DNA from: Chrysogorgia sp. JL179-B06
Lineage: Eukaryota > Cnidaria > Anthozoa > Scleralcyonacea > Chrysogorgiidae
Direction of reading: 5' to 3'
Assembly: GCA_035772405.1 (NCBI GenBank)
Contig: JAYKKM010000149.1
Span: forward strand, 4,834,501 to 4,898,500
DNA: 64,000 nt
Below are positions 12,526 through 23,899 of the stretch, in pieces (the first letter of the stretch is position 1; each line of letters starts with the position of its first letter). Made by a program: the position numbers and the translations under genes. The notes under the pieces were generated by a model. The model saw only the letters and a list, made by a program, of their open reading frames with translations. It searched no databases and was not told the DNA's origin.

Positions 12526-13430
12526 ACGGTGGCACACAACGGTAACTGCAAATATGTATTTAGTTGATGCAAATATGTGTGTTGTAAGTTGCTGCAAATA
12601 TGTGTCGTAAGTTGCTGCAAATATGTGTGTCATGACTTGCTGCAAATATGTGTGTCGTGAGTTGCTGCAAATATGTGTGTCATACGTTGCTGCAAATATG
12701 TGTGTCGTAAATTGCTGCAAATATGTGTGTCGCAAGTTGCTGCAAATATGTGTGTCCTAAGTTGCTGCAAACATGTGTGTTTCATAATTGCTGCAAACAT
12801 GTGTGTTCAACGTTCTCGGTATACTATAGTACAAAACATGGACTGGATTGGACTACATGGACTCAAATATGGACTCAAATGTGGACTCAAATATGAGTTC
12901 CATATAAAGCGCGTTTTAAAAGTCGAGTTTTTGCGACGAAATAGCAAAATACATTCCATCACTGAGAGGCGCGTCTGATATATATCGCAGACTCCTGGCG
13001 TCATCTATTAATTCCGTCAAATATGATCTTGAACTAGAAGTGCTCTTAATTAATTCCGGCAAATAGTATCTTGAGTCCATATTTGAGTCCATATAGTCCA
13101 ATACAGTCCATGTTTTGTACTATACCGAGAACTTTGAACACACATATTTGCAGAAACTATGACACACATGTTTGAAGCAATTATGAAACACACATGTTTG
13201 CAGCAACTTAGGACACACATATTTGCAGCAACTTATGACACTGCACATATTTGCAACAACTTATGACACACATATTTGCAGCAACTTATGACACACATAT
13301 TTGCAGCAACTTATGACACACATATTTGCAGAAAGGCACGTTCACACACATATATTTGCAGCAATTTGTATTTACAAAAATATTTGCGTCAACTAAATAC
13401 ATATTTGCAGTTGCCGTTATGGGCCACCGT
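12526..13430. mobile_element. Foldback element with satellite-like arms
   Basis: A 905-bp element with terminal inverted repeats beginning ACGGTGGC. Each roughly 300-bp arm is mostly a tandem array of a 20-25 bp unit (TTGCTGCAAATATGTGTGTC and its complement). Inner arms also pair (GTTCTCGGTATACTATAGTA and TACTATACCGAGAAC) around a short centre with GGACTCAAATAT repeats. The flanks ACATTATT (12518-12525) and ACATTACT (13431-13438) form an 8-bp target duplication with one mismatch, which points to a hAT-type or similar 8-bp-duplicating transposase acting in trans. There is no coding capacity. Confidence 0.75.
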
Positions 13431-13748
13431 ACATTACTAAGTCTATTACTACTATAAAGACTATAAAGTTGCATGAGGTAATAATTTTCTAACGATTGTC
13501 ATCATGTCTCATCCAGTCATCAAGTCTCATCTCAGTTTATTACTGTCTCATGTCTCATCATAATTAAGTTATTTGACCGGCCAGATGCAAGGAGAGTCGG
13601 ACGTCATACAATTTTTTTTAAACGACTCCCATTCCTTTGCGACTTTATATAAAAAACTTCCACTTAACTTTATAAAAAACTTCCTAAACTACACTTTAAT
13701 GCTTGGACATTCATTGAATTTCTCCAGTCGGAGTACTTTAAATCGTAA

Positions 13749-13961
13749 TCAACCAAAGCAGACTTCGCGACTCCGTTTATCAGGCTCTGTAATGGAGTAC
13801 CAAGTGAGTATATCCATAAATTTAGGAAACGATCCACCAAGGTAGTGTATTGAGTCTTTAACTCCCGTAGGCGTCGATGCGCTCGCTGGATACCAGTCCA
13901 AGATCTCAATGCCAGCCTTACACATTTCTGACAAGGCGTAAGCAGCGAACAATCGCATACG
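13749..13961 (-). CDS. PC-esterase (NXPE-like) host gene, last exon
   Basis: A 71-codon terminal exon. The acceptor is excellent: a T-rich tract (TTTGTTTTTTTAACAG) ends just before position 13961. It encodes FAAYALSEMCKAGIEILDWYPAS and DSIHYLGGSF, resembling the C-terminal end of PC-esterase/NXPE-family SGNH proteins, where the aspartate and histidine of the catalytic site lie near a D-x-x-H motif (here KDSIHY). The frame is phase 0, matching the donor at 18738, so these two exons splice in frame. The stop is at 13749. SGNH esterases of this family act in the secretory pathway on glycans. The substrate is unknown here. Confidence 0.6.
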   Translation of the reverse strand, partial: RMRLFAAYALSEMCKAGIEILDWYPASASTPTGVKDSIHYLGGSFPKFMDILTWYSITEPDKRSREVCFG

Positions 13962-14895
13962 CTGTTAAAAAAACAAAGCGACCATTTTACAAATTAATAA
14001 ATCGAATACTATAAAAGTTTGGTGTATTGCCGAACACCCGTATCGCACAGTCTAAACGGGTTGAACTTAAACCAGCGGGTTGAAGTCGGCTCAGAAGAAT
14101 GGGAAGTAATTGTTCCCATTCCCCAAAAGAACAAATGTCCTAACCCTAATCCCCCGCCTAACTAGTTTTCTAACCCTAACCTTATCCTAACATCTTTTAA
14201 GACACTTGCCGACCTATCCACCACCCTCTTCTCCCATACTTGAGGTTCTTGATAAATAGACTCACGAGAGAGATTAAGAATGTGGGACCAGACAGAAGGC
14301 TTAGGGACCGGTCTTATTATCACAAAATTTTTAGTAAGTCAAAGGTTGGGTAAATAAAAAGCATACCAACTCAAAGGTTGGGTAGAAAAAAAATGTAATG
14401 TATATTTCCAAAGCATGACTCACTCAAATATTAAAGACTATGTAAGAAAGAAATATCATATGCCAATACAATAATTATGTCAATCAGTCAGAGTCATTAT
14501 CTTGATCTTTTTCAGATTCTTCATGTAACATCATCATCATCAACATCATCATCTTCCCTCATCTCGATGATGTAGCCTGTCTACAGCCTGAATAAACACC
14601 TGTAATACAGTCTGTGAAAACTCGCAAGATAGCTTGTCGACCCCCCGCTGGCCTACTGAGTAGTAGATGTGAAGATCTGAGTAGTAGATTTTGATTGTTC
14701 AAATCACAACCCTTGACTTATTCCAGGTATAATTGGTTCTCTGGGAATTCTTGTGAGATCAAATAATCCAATCAAATAAACAATTATGAATCATATGAGT
14801 ATCAAACCACACAAAATCTACTACTCAGACCTTATCACGCGAGATCCAAGCGGATCCCTATCTCGGATGCAGTTTAATTTTATATATATATTGAA
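13962..14895. other. Intronic repeat debris
   Basis: Part of the presumed host intron. The block 14040-14320 is an inverted, diverged relative of 17095-17205 (CAGTCTAAACGGGTTGAAC against its complement, and GGGACCGGTCTTATTATCA). 14575-14620 resembles the hairpin element at 54930-54999. A smaller inverted pair with the core AGTAGTAGATTTTG and CAAAATCTACTACTCAGA spans 14655-14830. Confidence 0.5.
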
Positions 14896-16990
14896 AATCA
14901 ACGGCCCATGCGCGGCATCGGGAAATTTGGCCCTGGTAACTAGATATGGTAAATAAAAAATATCTGCATTTGAATTCGTGTTTTGTCGGGTTATACGGTG
15001 AATGAAGATTTGAGTCCAAAAAGATCGTGAAAAGGCAGTGAAAATGCAATATATCGTCGTCCGAAGATGTCAAGTTCGTAAATCAAGTTCGTAAATCAAG
15101 TTTTATACGTGGCGTCAAAACTAAAGGTAAACCCGTTTTCGGTTTTTTAAACCTGTTAGTCAGTTACAAAGATAGTTTGGCAAACATGTCCGAGTATGTT
15201 ATTCAGGCTTTTATTTGATGTATAGCATGATTTTCTTGCGTTAGTAGTTCAAAAGATATCGTCGTCTGAATATCTAAAATATTTATACGGAGTTTGTCAA
15301 TCCAATCCAAGCGTCGTCGCTTTTTTCAAGCTGTTAGGTATCAGTTACAAAAATATTTTTGTAGGTATGTCAGAGGCTGTTAATCAAGCTTTCATTAGAT
15401 ATGTAGAACGAGTTCTTAGAGTTAGTACTTCAAAAGATATTGTGGTCGGAACATTTCACTTTTGGCATGTCGTCATGGCAACCGAAATTTAAAATTATAA
15501 CATCAACCCAAGTCAGTAATTTTAGGATTAGGATTTATAGGGTTAGGATTAGGGTTAGCGATTATTTGAATTTCGGTTTGTTGATATATCGAGAAAGCGC
15601 CAATCAGACCTTTGAAGGGCTTTCGCTCGAAATTGAATAGTCCTTACATAAGATACAGGTATACCAATAAATTATTTGCTTTATTATAATATTGCAGAAT
15701 AACAAATGTTAATACAAATTTTGAATGGCAGATTTTATACTTTTATTTAAATTATCCATCACCATTGTTTCACTCGGTCACTTTGCAACCTCATCCACAA
15801 TGGAATAATTACAATACTTGATAATAATAGCCTATATAGTGAGTACCAGTACTGGTGGAATACAGATTATAGCTGTATTTATACTGCAAGTCTATAGGAC
15901 TAACCAGGACCAACCTGGCTGGATACCACCTTGGGCCTGGCTTACATTTTACTCACTTTAATAGTGTAAACATACACCATACTGGCTATAACAATCAGCA
16001 TTTACGCTCATCTGATATTATGGCATATGCCCTTCTGGCCAATGGCTTAGTGTGTCTGTTTAAATTCACCTTTGTCCTGGATAGTAGGCCTGGACAGTGC
16101 CAGTCCTAGGCTTTCAATGTATATTTTTACACAGCTTTTGAAGGATAAATACTGTATAATGTATAATTGGGTAGGTTAACACTCACTGTGTCAGGGGAAC
16201 ATGTTAGGATTAAACAAGTGGTATCACCCCACTGACAAGAAGCAGCTGAAAGAAATTTCATCCTGAATTAATATATATATTGGTGAAATAATTAGATTAA
16301 GCAATATCGTTCTTTGTTGTATATTATGGGCTTTTGTCATTTCAATTTTTGAAATTGTGTTACCGGTACTTGAATACCATTGAAATACTGGTACATGAAT
16401 GTGCATAATTATATAATATTAATAAAAGTTAAGAAACAGAAGTCTTCTAAAAGAATAAAAGGTTTATCAGACTTATCAATTTGGTCTAGGATAAATTTAG
16501 GTATGCAATCTTTTGGTATCTGCTACTAACAATTAGACAATAAGGAACATGCAGATTACATTATTACAGTAGGGTACATGTATGTACAAGGTTATGCAGT
16601 CTCATGAATACAATTGTACTTTGAGTAAAATTATGAGTATGCCACTGTTACGGTACTGTAAACATGCATGTTGAAATTTATTATTAAAAGCATAACTGAC
16701 ATAATTAACTTTAATTATGTAATATGTAATTAATAAAATTATTATTTAAATTAATAAATAATTATTAAAATTAATTATTAATTTCAATAATCAATAGTTA
16801 CACAATTGGTTTCCAACCCTGCCTGCGAGACAATTGTGTTGGCAGACTTTCCCACTTGGGTTCTGTTCAGTACACTACCCACAAATTGCACCCAAAAAAT
16901 AAGCAGTTTGAAAATCTGTTCAGTTTGGCAATATTAAAGCCTCAAACAGTAAGCGGGCGAGGGGTTGTTGCGTACACGTATGTCTAGTAT
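14896..16990 (+). repeat. Dispersed 2-kb repeat, copy 1
   Basis: Starting at ATGCGCGGCATCGG and ending near GAGGGGTTGTTGCGTACACG, this sequence is copied at 50530-53285 in the same orientation. It contains two diverged tandem subunits at 15060-15270 and 15290-15460, including TCAAAAGATAT shared by both. It has no long open frame. The nature of the element is unknown. It sits in the intron of the PC-esterase gene. Confidence 0.8.
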
Positions 16991-18737
16991 ATTTATTTAA
17001 TATAATCGTGCTTCTATTTTTGTTTCATATTTTAAGCTGTATTGTTCAGTTATATGTCTCATGTCATGAGACACATGTACGCGTTGAGTACCTATTTTTA
17101 ATAATGACCGGTCCCTTAGAAGATCTTCTGAGCCGGCTTCAACCTGCTGGTCGAAATTTAGACTTACGGCTTCAACCCATTTAGACTATGTGATACTGCT
17201 GTGCCGAAATAGCGGGTCTAACGTTTCAAGCGAAGCCCCTATATGACGTCTTTCTGAAGGCATTCGCTCGAAAGTACTACACGCTATTTCGGCAGTACTG
17301 AACATCGACCTTTTTAGAGTATTCGATTCGTATTTTGACACTGCCTATATGGAGAACAACACATGGACTATAGCTATAGCTATATAAAAGTTCTGTCTTT
17401 TTGGGGTTTCAATTATTGACTCATAATCCCCTACTTCATTGGCAACAAAAATTAATTTTGTCTAATATGAAAGAACTCGTAAAATGATAGAATAACACCT
17501 TTCCGTATTTTACTTCGTTTTTGATATATTTTAGTTTGTTTGATATGTAAATTAGATGGTCTCTGACGTCAGGTGCTAGGTAGAGAATTTTCACTTATTA
17601 AAAAATGTCTTATATCTCAGTAATTGTTAAGTTTATAACGTTCATTAGTGTATGATGTGCTCCAAAGAAAGGATAAAGTTTGGAGGAAAAATTCAATTCC
17701 CAACGAAAACACTCACTAAATCTGCTGAAGAGATACTGAAAAGAGCTGATAAAATTAAAAAAGATTAAACCATGATTGCTGCAGTGATCGATATTGATTT
17801 GTTAGCAAAGCCAAGGAGTTTTATCAGAAATGCGACCTCAACCAACTATACGCGCGTTGCAAGGGAAACAAGTACAGAAAATCCAGCTCTTTCTAGAAAT
17901 AGCGATATTTCGAGTGACTTCGGTTGTAACATTATTGAAAAGATCGTTTTATTATGGCAACAAAAATACATTGCAGTGGAAAGTATATGATGTCACAAGA
18001 TGCATTCCAAACCAGTTTTCTTTTGTTATTTGCCACAAAAATGCCTCTTGTGACATCACATCCGATAACTTTAACTGAAAAAAAGTCCATGAAGATGAAA
18101 TTTTCGGCTGACAAGATATATTATGATTTTGCTCAGGAGGACCGAAATATTACGAATATGTAAAATCCCCAAATGTGAGATAGGCACTTTAATGTAATTG
18201 CCATTAAATGCTTCGTCGATTATTATCGCGCTACTGGTGTGAAATAACTATGCCTATTTCCGTGAAGCCACAGTGTTACATACCCAACGTGACAAACGAC
18301 AACTTGCCGGCGTTCCATTGCATAAACGAGTTAGCCACATCAGGCTGTCTTTGATTCTTGTCGGTAATTTCTAAAATGCATCCCAAGAAGCTCTGGAGTT
18401 TCTAGATTACTAAACTGACTTTCGTTTTTTGTAACCTCAATCACCTCAATGTTAAATGTACTTTTTGTTGAAATATGAGGAAATTTAGCTAAAATCGACA
18501 GACGAAAAGCGCTCAATGTGTACTATATCTGGTTGCACTTTTCGGTACAAGCAATAACTAGAGGTATTCTTCCACTTTATAGAGAGTTCATTGTCCTCGA
18601 CGTGAGAAACAATGTTCGCGCCGCAAAGCATTTTGGTAATTTTTAGTTCGAGTCGCATATTTTATTACTAATTCTTTACTTTTTAATTATTCTAATTTTT
18701 AATTATCAAATAACGTTTATTTAATTGCAATACTTAC
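16991..18737. other. Intron, no further gene recognised
   Basis: AT-rich intronic sequence. A degenerate hammerhead-like string (CTGAAGGCATTCGCTCGAAAG) lies at about 17251-17275. Short open frames near 17772-18163 have no recognisable motif. Confidence 0.45.
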
Positions 18738-19116
18738 AGGGCTATTAAGAAACCCTCCAATAGGCTTCTTATATACTTCCTGATAATGCGCAGAGGTGGT
18801 CGTCCTCCAGACTACCCTTGATTCACTGTCAAATAATTTCTTCCTATTCTTCAGCAGAAATACAGTATGCTGGATCAAGTCTTTATATTCAGAAAAGTTC
18901 AAATCACGAACGAAATGCACACCAAGGTTTATCAGTACCAAACTATTGTTGTTCTTCATTCCAGGTGTAAGAAATATGTCCTTCACAGAATCGGCAAACA
19001 ATTGTTGGTTAAAATGGAGTTTGAAATCTCCATATGTCGTCTCTTTAGTGTATAAAGTCGCTTTTCGGTGGTAAAGATAATTAAGAGGATATACTTGATA
19101 AATATCGGGGTAACAC
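18738..19116 (-). CDS. PC-esterase (NXPE-like) host gene, internal exon
   Basis: An internal exon bounded by a plausible acceptor (TTTCTTACATATATAG before 19116) and a consensus donor (CCT|GTAAGT after 18738). The encoded segment contains LVLINLGVHFVRDLNFSEYK and SRVVWRTTTSAHYQE, the central block of PC-esterase/NXPE-type SGNH proteins. The exon enters in phase 2 and leaves in phase 0, matching the exon at 13749-13961 across a 4.8-kb intron. Upstream exons with the GDS block were not found in the window, so the gene is partial here, or its 5' part was displaced by the insertions at 20-45 kb. Confidence 0.65.
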
Positions 19117-19179
19117 CTATATATGTAAGAAATATTGTTACAAGCATTATTCCAAAACTTCACTTTACATTTCATTCTC

Positions 19180-19440
19180 ATTTTCCTCCTCACATTCATG
19201 CTCACCTTCACGCTCACATTTACCTCACCTTCACCCTCATCTTCACCTTTTCCGCCCCCACCCCAACCTTATCTTCATCCTCACCTTTACCATTACCCTC
19301 ATCGTCACCCTCTTCTTCACCCTCATCTTCGCCCAGCTCATCTCCAGCCTCACCCTCAACTTTACCCTCAACCTCATGTACACAGTCATCTCCACTTTCA
19401 CCTTTACCCTCAACATCCTCAAGCTCATCCTCGATATAGT
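19180..19440. repeat. Pyrimidine-rich minisatellite
   Basis: Irregular tandem repeats of a CTCACCTTCACC/CTCATCTTCACC type. The His-, Pro- and Ser-rich open frames across it are composition artefacts. Similar text resumes at about 19790-19860. Confidence 0.85.
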
Positions 19441-19516
19441 AAATATGATTTGCATCTTGGTTATCTCAATATAGTAAATTGTTTGCTACTCAAGCTTTTA
19501 ACGCAAACTCAGAACT

Positions 19517-19593
19517 GAGCTCTAGACGGGAATCGAACCCGCAACCTTCACGATCTCCGGTTGGATGCTCTAACCATTGAGCTACCAGAACTC
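19517..19593 (-). repeat. tRNA-like sequence
   Basis: Read on the minus strand it has a D arm (TAGCTCAATGGTTAGAGC) and an intact T arm/B box (GCGGGTTCGATTCCCGT), with GAGTTCT and AGAGCTC as acceptor halves. The anticodon stem is imperfect. It is likely a tRNA-derived repeat or pseudogene rather than a working tRNA. Similar units occur near 46213 and 45270. Confidence 0.55.
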
Positions 19594-19599
19594 AGATGG

Positions 19600-20342
19600 C
19601 AGAACTAGGGCTACGTTGTGCAGTAGTCCGTACGGCGACATACGTACAGCTAATTCAGTAGTCAACTTCGGCAGTCAACTTCGGCTCTGTAGTAAACGTC
19701 GTCTTCTCCCTCATCTTTATTTTCAACAACGCCTTCGAGGGATCTTTATCTTCAAACTCATCCGATCAAACTCATCCGATCAACCTCATCATCACCTTCA
19801 TCTTCATTTTTACACTCACCATCCGCAACCTTAAACTCATCTTCATCATCAACCTCATCTGTATTTCATTGTAATAATTTTAACTACCTCCTGAAAACAG
19901 TATGACAGGCATTCGAGTTGTTATAATCATTATAGAATCCTAAAGTCACGGAGTCACCAAACATATAAGCACTGTCTTCAGTATTTCTACGTTTTTTTAA
20001 GAGGGTCTTCACATCATGATTATCTATAGAATGATAAACAACAATAAAAAATAAACAAACGACAAATGGTATTGAGAAAGCAAAAAAAAATCAAAACTAA
20101 TGTCAGTAAAAAGTAAAGAACATAAATAAAAAAAAGCCACAAAATACATAAAATACATATACATAAATCGGAACGAAGTAAAGAAATTCGTATCTAGCGT
20201 CTATGATAAGTGAACAAGGAGGATGCCAAGCATAACGATCCCATGGTTCAAGGCAGCTCATATATCCTAACAACACAAAACCATTTTGCCAAATAACCTT
20301 CGCATTGCCATTTGTGTCAGTGTATCTCAATGCTTATTAGAG
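19600..20342. other. No gene recognised
   Basis: Low-complexity pyrimidine-rich DNA to about 19860, then AT-rich sequence up to the 5' LTR of the Ty3/gypsy element. No supported gene. Confidence 0.5.
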
Positions 20343-20516
20343 AATTATATAATAGAGACTGGGAACGAACTACCTTGTTTAGATTACATGAAGTTTATCA
20401 CTTTAGTTCTTCTATCATTCTTAATGAAGTTATGAAAGAATGAAGCTGTAGAAACATATCTGTATTCGTCAACTCACAGAAATAGATGTATTCTTATCTA
20501 TGATAGAAGAACTCAC
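20343..20516 (+). repeat. Ty3/gypsy 5' LTR
   Basis: About 174 bp from TAATAGAGACTGGGAACG to AGAAGAACTCACA. The stretch to CATTCTTATCTA is repeated almost exactly at 27101-27257, defining an unusually short LTR pair. The precise 5' base is uncertain because the two copies differ at their first bases (TATATAATAG against TGTGTAATAG). Confidence 0.75.
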
Positions 20517-20693
20517 ATTTTAGGGGTCCTGTCAAGCCACAAATCGACCGCGTACAGGACTCCATCGCCACGAATCGAACGAAGACCTTGGCAAGCAAAT
20601 TTCGCACCATCTTGCTTTTCCCGACAGAGGTAAGCCAAACACATCAACAAACCTTTAGCAATCAAGGAAACGCACATTGTTCACTTCACAGCA

Positions 20694-21546
20694 ATGCCTA
20701 AACACAAGTGCCCTTTCCCCAGTTGCACATACGAGACGGAAGACATCTCTGACGACCTTGCTGCAGTCATGATAACTGTCCACGCCAACGGCACACATAC
20801 GAACACAGGAACCCAATCCACCAATGCAAAACCGAAAAAGTGCGGCGCCCTACCTTATCCGATGGAGGGTCAAGTGAAGAATGGTCATATTTCCTCACAC
20901 GTTGGCAAGATTATGCAGACTCCACAAAAATTGATGGCAAGGAAAAAGTAGTTCAACTACTTGAATGTTGCGATGAAGACCTACGAAAGGACTTGACCCG
21001 AAATGCGGGAGGCTCACTTGCAAATAAAACCATCGATGAAGCAATGTCAGCGATCAAGAAACTCGCTGTTAGAGAAGAAAACACCACGGTTGCTCGAGTA
21101 AAACTCCGCAACAGGCGACAGGACCGAGATGAACCAATTCGAAACTTTGGCGCCAGATTACGAGGGCAAGCCAGCATTTTCAAATTCACAGCGACATGTC
21201 CCAATTGCGATGGAGAAGTGAATTACACTGAACACATCCTGCGTGATGTTGTGACCCGTGGCCTAGCGGACAACGAAATTCAATTAGACCTGCTGGGTGA
21301 CAAAAAAAACAAAATATAACACTCGAAGAGGTCTTCCAATTCATCGAGGCCAAGGAAGCCGGCAAACGATCTGCTGGCAGCCTCCTAGAATCACAAACAA
21401 CCAACGCCACACGTAGCCAGTACCGCCGCGGTAAACAGGAGGAACTTAAATCCACTCACCCTGACAAAAGAGACATATGTCACTACTGCGGCCAGCATGG
21501 CCATGGCAAACGCGCACCATCAATGATACGAAAGAATCACATGTCC
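20694..21546 (+). pseudogene. Ty3/gypsy gag, frame-broken and interrupted
   Basis: Two overlapping frames give an N-terminal zinc-finger-like segment (MPKHKCPFPSCTYETED) and the gag body (EEWSYFLTRWQDYADSTKID, LLECCDEDLRKDLTR, ILRDVVTRGLADNEIQLDLL). After a frame change near 21318, text continues to a zinc knuckle entry (CHYCGQHGHGKRAP) near 21480-21515. The coding sequence then stops at about 21546 and resumes at about 23077 with the next knuckle (CGHC), so about 1.5 kb is inserted in the nucleocapsid region. Confidence 0.75.
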
Positions 21547-23076
21547 TGCTTGCTCAGTTACATGGCGCGCCACCACACCCAGCACCCTTTATTGTCTTAT
21601 TCATCTTATTACTAACCGAAATAAATTGATATTTTATAAACATAACGTAGTAGTCTGTTTAATCCATAAAAGCACTCAACAACAAAAATATGCCATACTC
21701 CTGTCGAACCGGGGAACTATCTTGATCACTGAGAATTCTCAGTAAACTGCAAGCGACCGCAATCAATGTTTCTTTTCTGAACCGCTGACAAACTGGGGCG
21801 TACTTGCAGGCAACGTTTAAATGGTGGCGTTATTTGCCATGAGTACCTCAAAACAGATTTGGAATTACCCAGTCCAAATACCGGTAACATTATAAAACTT
21901 TACTATTTTAACACGTAGTATATGTGTCTATTATTTAATTTTAATTGTTCTTCCAGATTATTTGAAACAAAAATGTTATTTTGTCTGACGTTTCGTCTTC
22001 CTGTACGGAAGCCATCTTCAGAGACGTGAAAATGTTGACGGTTGTTAAAATTAATTTATATTATTGTGTGATGTCAGAGGCATGATGACGTGCCTGTCCT
22101 TGCGTGTTCTCGTGACGTGCGCATTTCTGCTTCTTCAGAAGTCTCGAATATGTTTTCGGAAACTCGCGACAAACGTTGGTGCATGGTGTTAAGATTGGTG
22201 TACCAGCTTTCAAGGGGAGTTATGTTAAAGTGGTTGGTTTCGAGGTCCAAACACTTTGCATTTTCCCAATTATTCCATTTTCCCAGTTATTTTTCTTAAA
22301 AACTACAAGGATGCATTTGTTCAACGTTTGCTTAGAACCGACCAGTTAAAGTAGCCACGCCAACTGGTACAGAAGAGGACAACCAACCAACCATCGCAAC
22401 CATACCTTATATCAAAGGAACATCTGAAACACTTGCGAGAATCCTCCAACCATACAACATCCACGTTGCACACAAACCAACCAACACCTTACTAATGTTA
22501 ACGAAAGTGAAAGATCTAACACCACCAGAATGCATGTTGTCTATCAAGTGAAATGCGCTTACTGTCCAGCCACGTCACCTAGATTGGCGAGACTGGCCAG
22601 AATCTATAACAACATACTAACATAGCTAGTGTCCACCACAAGGAAACCAAGCACAATGTGGATTGGGAAAATGCAAAGTGTTTGGATTTCGAAACTAATT
22701 ATTTTAACAGAACTTTTCTTGGGAGCTGGTACCCTGGTCTTAACACTAACACCATTGACGTTTGTCGCGAGTTTCCGAAACTCATGCAGACAGAGCATTC
22801 TCGGTTGCATCACCAAAACTGTGGAATTCATTACCACAGGAAATTAGAAGCTTTGAAATGTTAAGTAGTTTTAAGTCAGCACTTAAGACTTTTCTTTTTT
22901 AAAATTAAAATTAATAGTTTTTTTGTTCATGGTGGTAATATATGTAGTATAGGCTTTATCTTGTAATGAAACTGTAATTAGTTTTATAAGTATAAACCTT
23001 AAGAATATATTGTTGTAAGAGCATCGAGACTATTGTATAATGCTCCTAATACGTCTTTTATTATTATTATTATTAT
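21547..23076 (+). mobile_element. Composite retroelement insertion inside gag
   Basis: This block separates the two halves of the gag zinc-knuckle region. 22330-22560 has Penelope-like linker text (IPYIKGTSETLARILQPYN). 22140-22275 is inverted relative to 22655-22790, the usual Penelope arm arrangement, and an HHR-like string lies at 21985-22027 on the minus strand. 22745-22905 encodes a LINE RT tail (VASPKLWNSLPQEIRSFEML, with a missing frame), followed by a 3' UTR and a TTATTATT tail ending at 23076. So a 5'-truncated LINE is joined to Penelope debris. Confidence 0.6.
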
Positions 23077-23750
23077 ACGGCAAAACGTGTGGGCACTGTA
23101 ACCGGCCGCACCACCTGGATACAGTATGCCGGCAAAAAGAGAAACCTAAGCACCAGCCAACGCGCTCTCCTACTAGACCCATTGAAGCAGAGGGTTGCCA
23201 TCTTTGATTCACTATGCACGTCATCCAGTTCCAATACTACAATGGGGAAAGCCACCATCTCGCTCGACCAACACCTTTACAGTCACCTCAACGATTGCTG
23301 GGTCAGATAAGCATCAAAACCACAACCCTTTATTCTGCTTACAGTCACATCGTGCCCCGAGGATTACAAGACCTTCGGCCTCCATCCCCCAACCACTCCC
23401 AGTAAAACACTACAACTACCCGCTATGGCCGACACCGGCTGCCAGAGTTGCCTGGCAAGCATGAAGATCGTTCAGCGCTTTGGCCTAAGTGGAAAAGACC
23501 TCATCCCTGTCACCATGCGCGTATGTGTGCTGTCAACAACAATGGGATCAAGATCCTTGGTGCCATCATTCTACGTTTCTCTGGTCGATCAGCCTCAGGT
23601 GAAACATTGGAAACACGACAGATCACATACGTGACCAACGCCTCTGACAAACTATTCCTGAGCAGAGAAGCTTGCATGATACTTGGAATAATTTCAGAGA
23701 ACTTCCCAAAAGTTGGAGAGACACTACCCTCAACCACCATGTAAACACGT
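23077..23750 (+). pseudogene. Ty3/gypsy gag C-terminus and aspartic protease, frame-broken
   Basis: Resumes with a second knuckle (CGHCNRPHHLDTVC, frame at about 23092) and runs through a spacer to the protease. The catalytic block MADTGCQSCLAS begins at 23425 (DTG in place). The remainder of the domain (NNNGIKILGAIILRFSGRSA) is in a different frame at 23448-23744, so the protease is frame-broken. Confidence 0.65.
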
Positions 23751-23899
23751 ACATCAGTCGAGGCAACACAGAACACCACCCCCAACCCACACAATACGCC
23801 AAACAGCGCACTTACCACACCATTTAATTGCCCACCACGTCAGAAGCCACCGCCACGGCCAACCAAATTACCTCACCCAGTCAACGAGACCAACCGCGC

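Noticed and set aside
12540..13420. Regularly spaced repeats resembling a CRISPR array
   Set aside because: Units are contiguous without unique spacers and are mirrored in an inverted arm. The genome is eukaryotic.
12439..13474. Repetitive frames (CRKLLQICVSQVAANMCV and similar) suggesting a cysteine-rich repeat protein
   Set aside because: They translate the tandem arrays in the arms of the foldback element, and equivalent frames exist on both strands.
19068..19518. His/Pro/Ser-rich plus-strand frames and a Met/Arg/Val-rich minus-strand frame
   Set aside because: All three read the same CTCACCTTC-type minisatellite. Composition explains the open frames.
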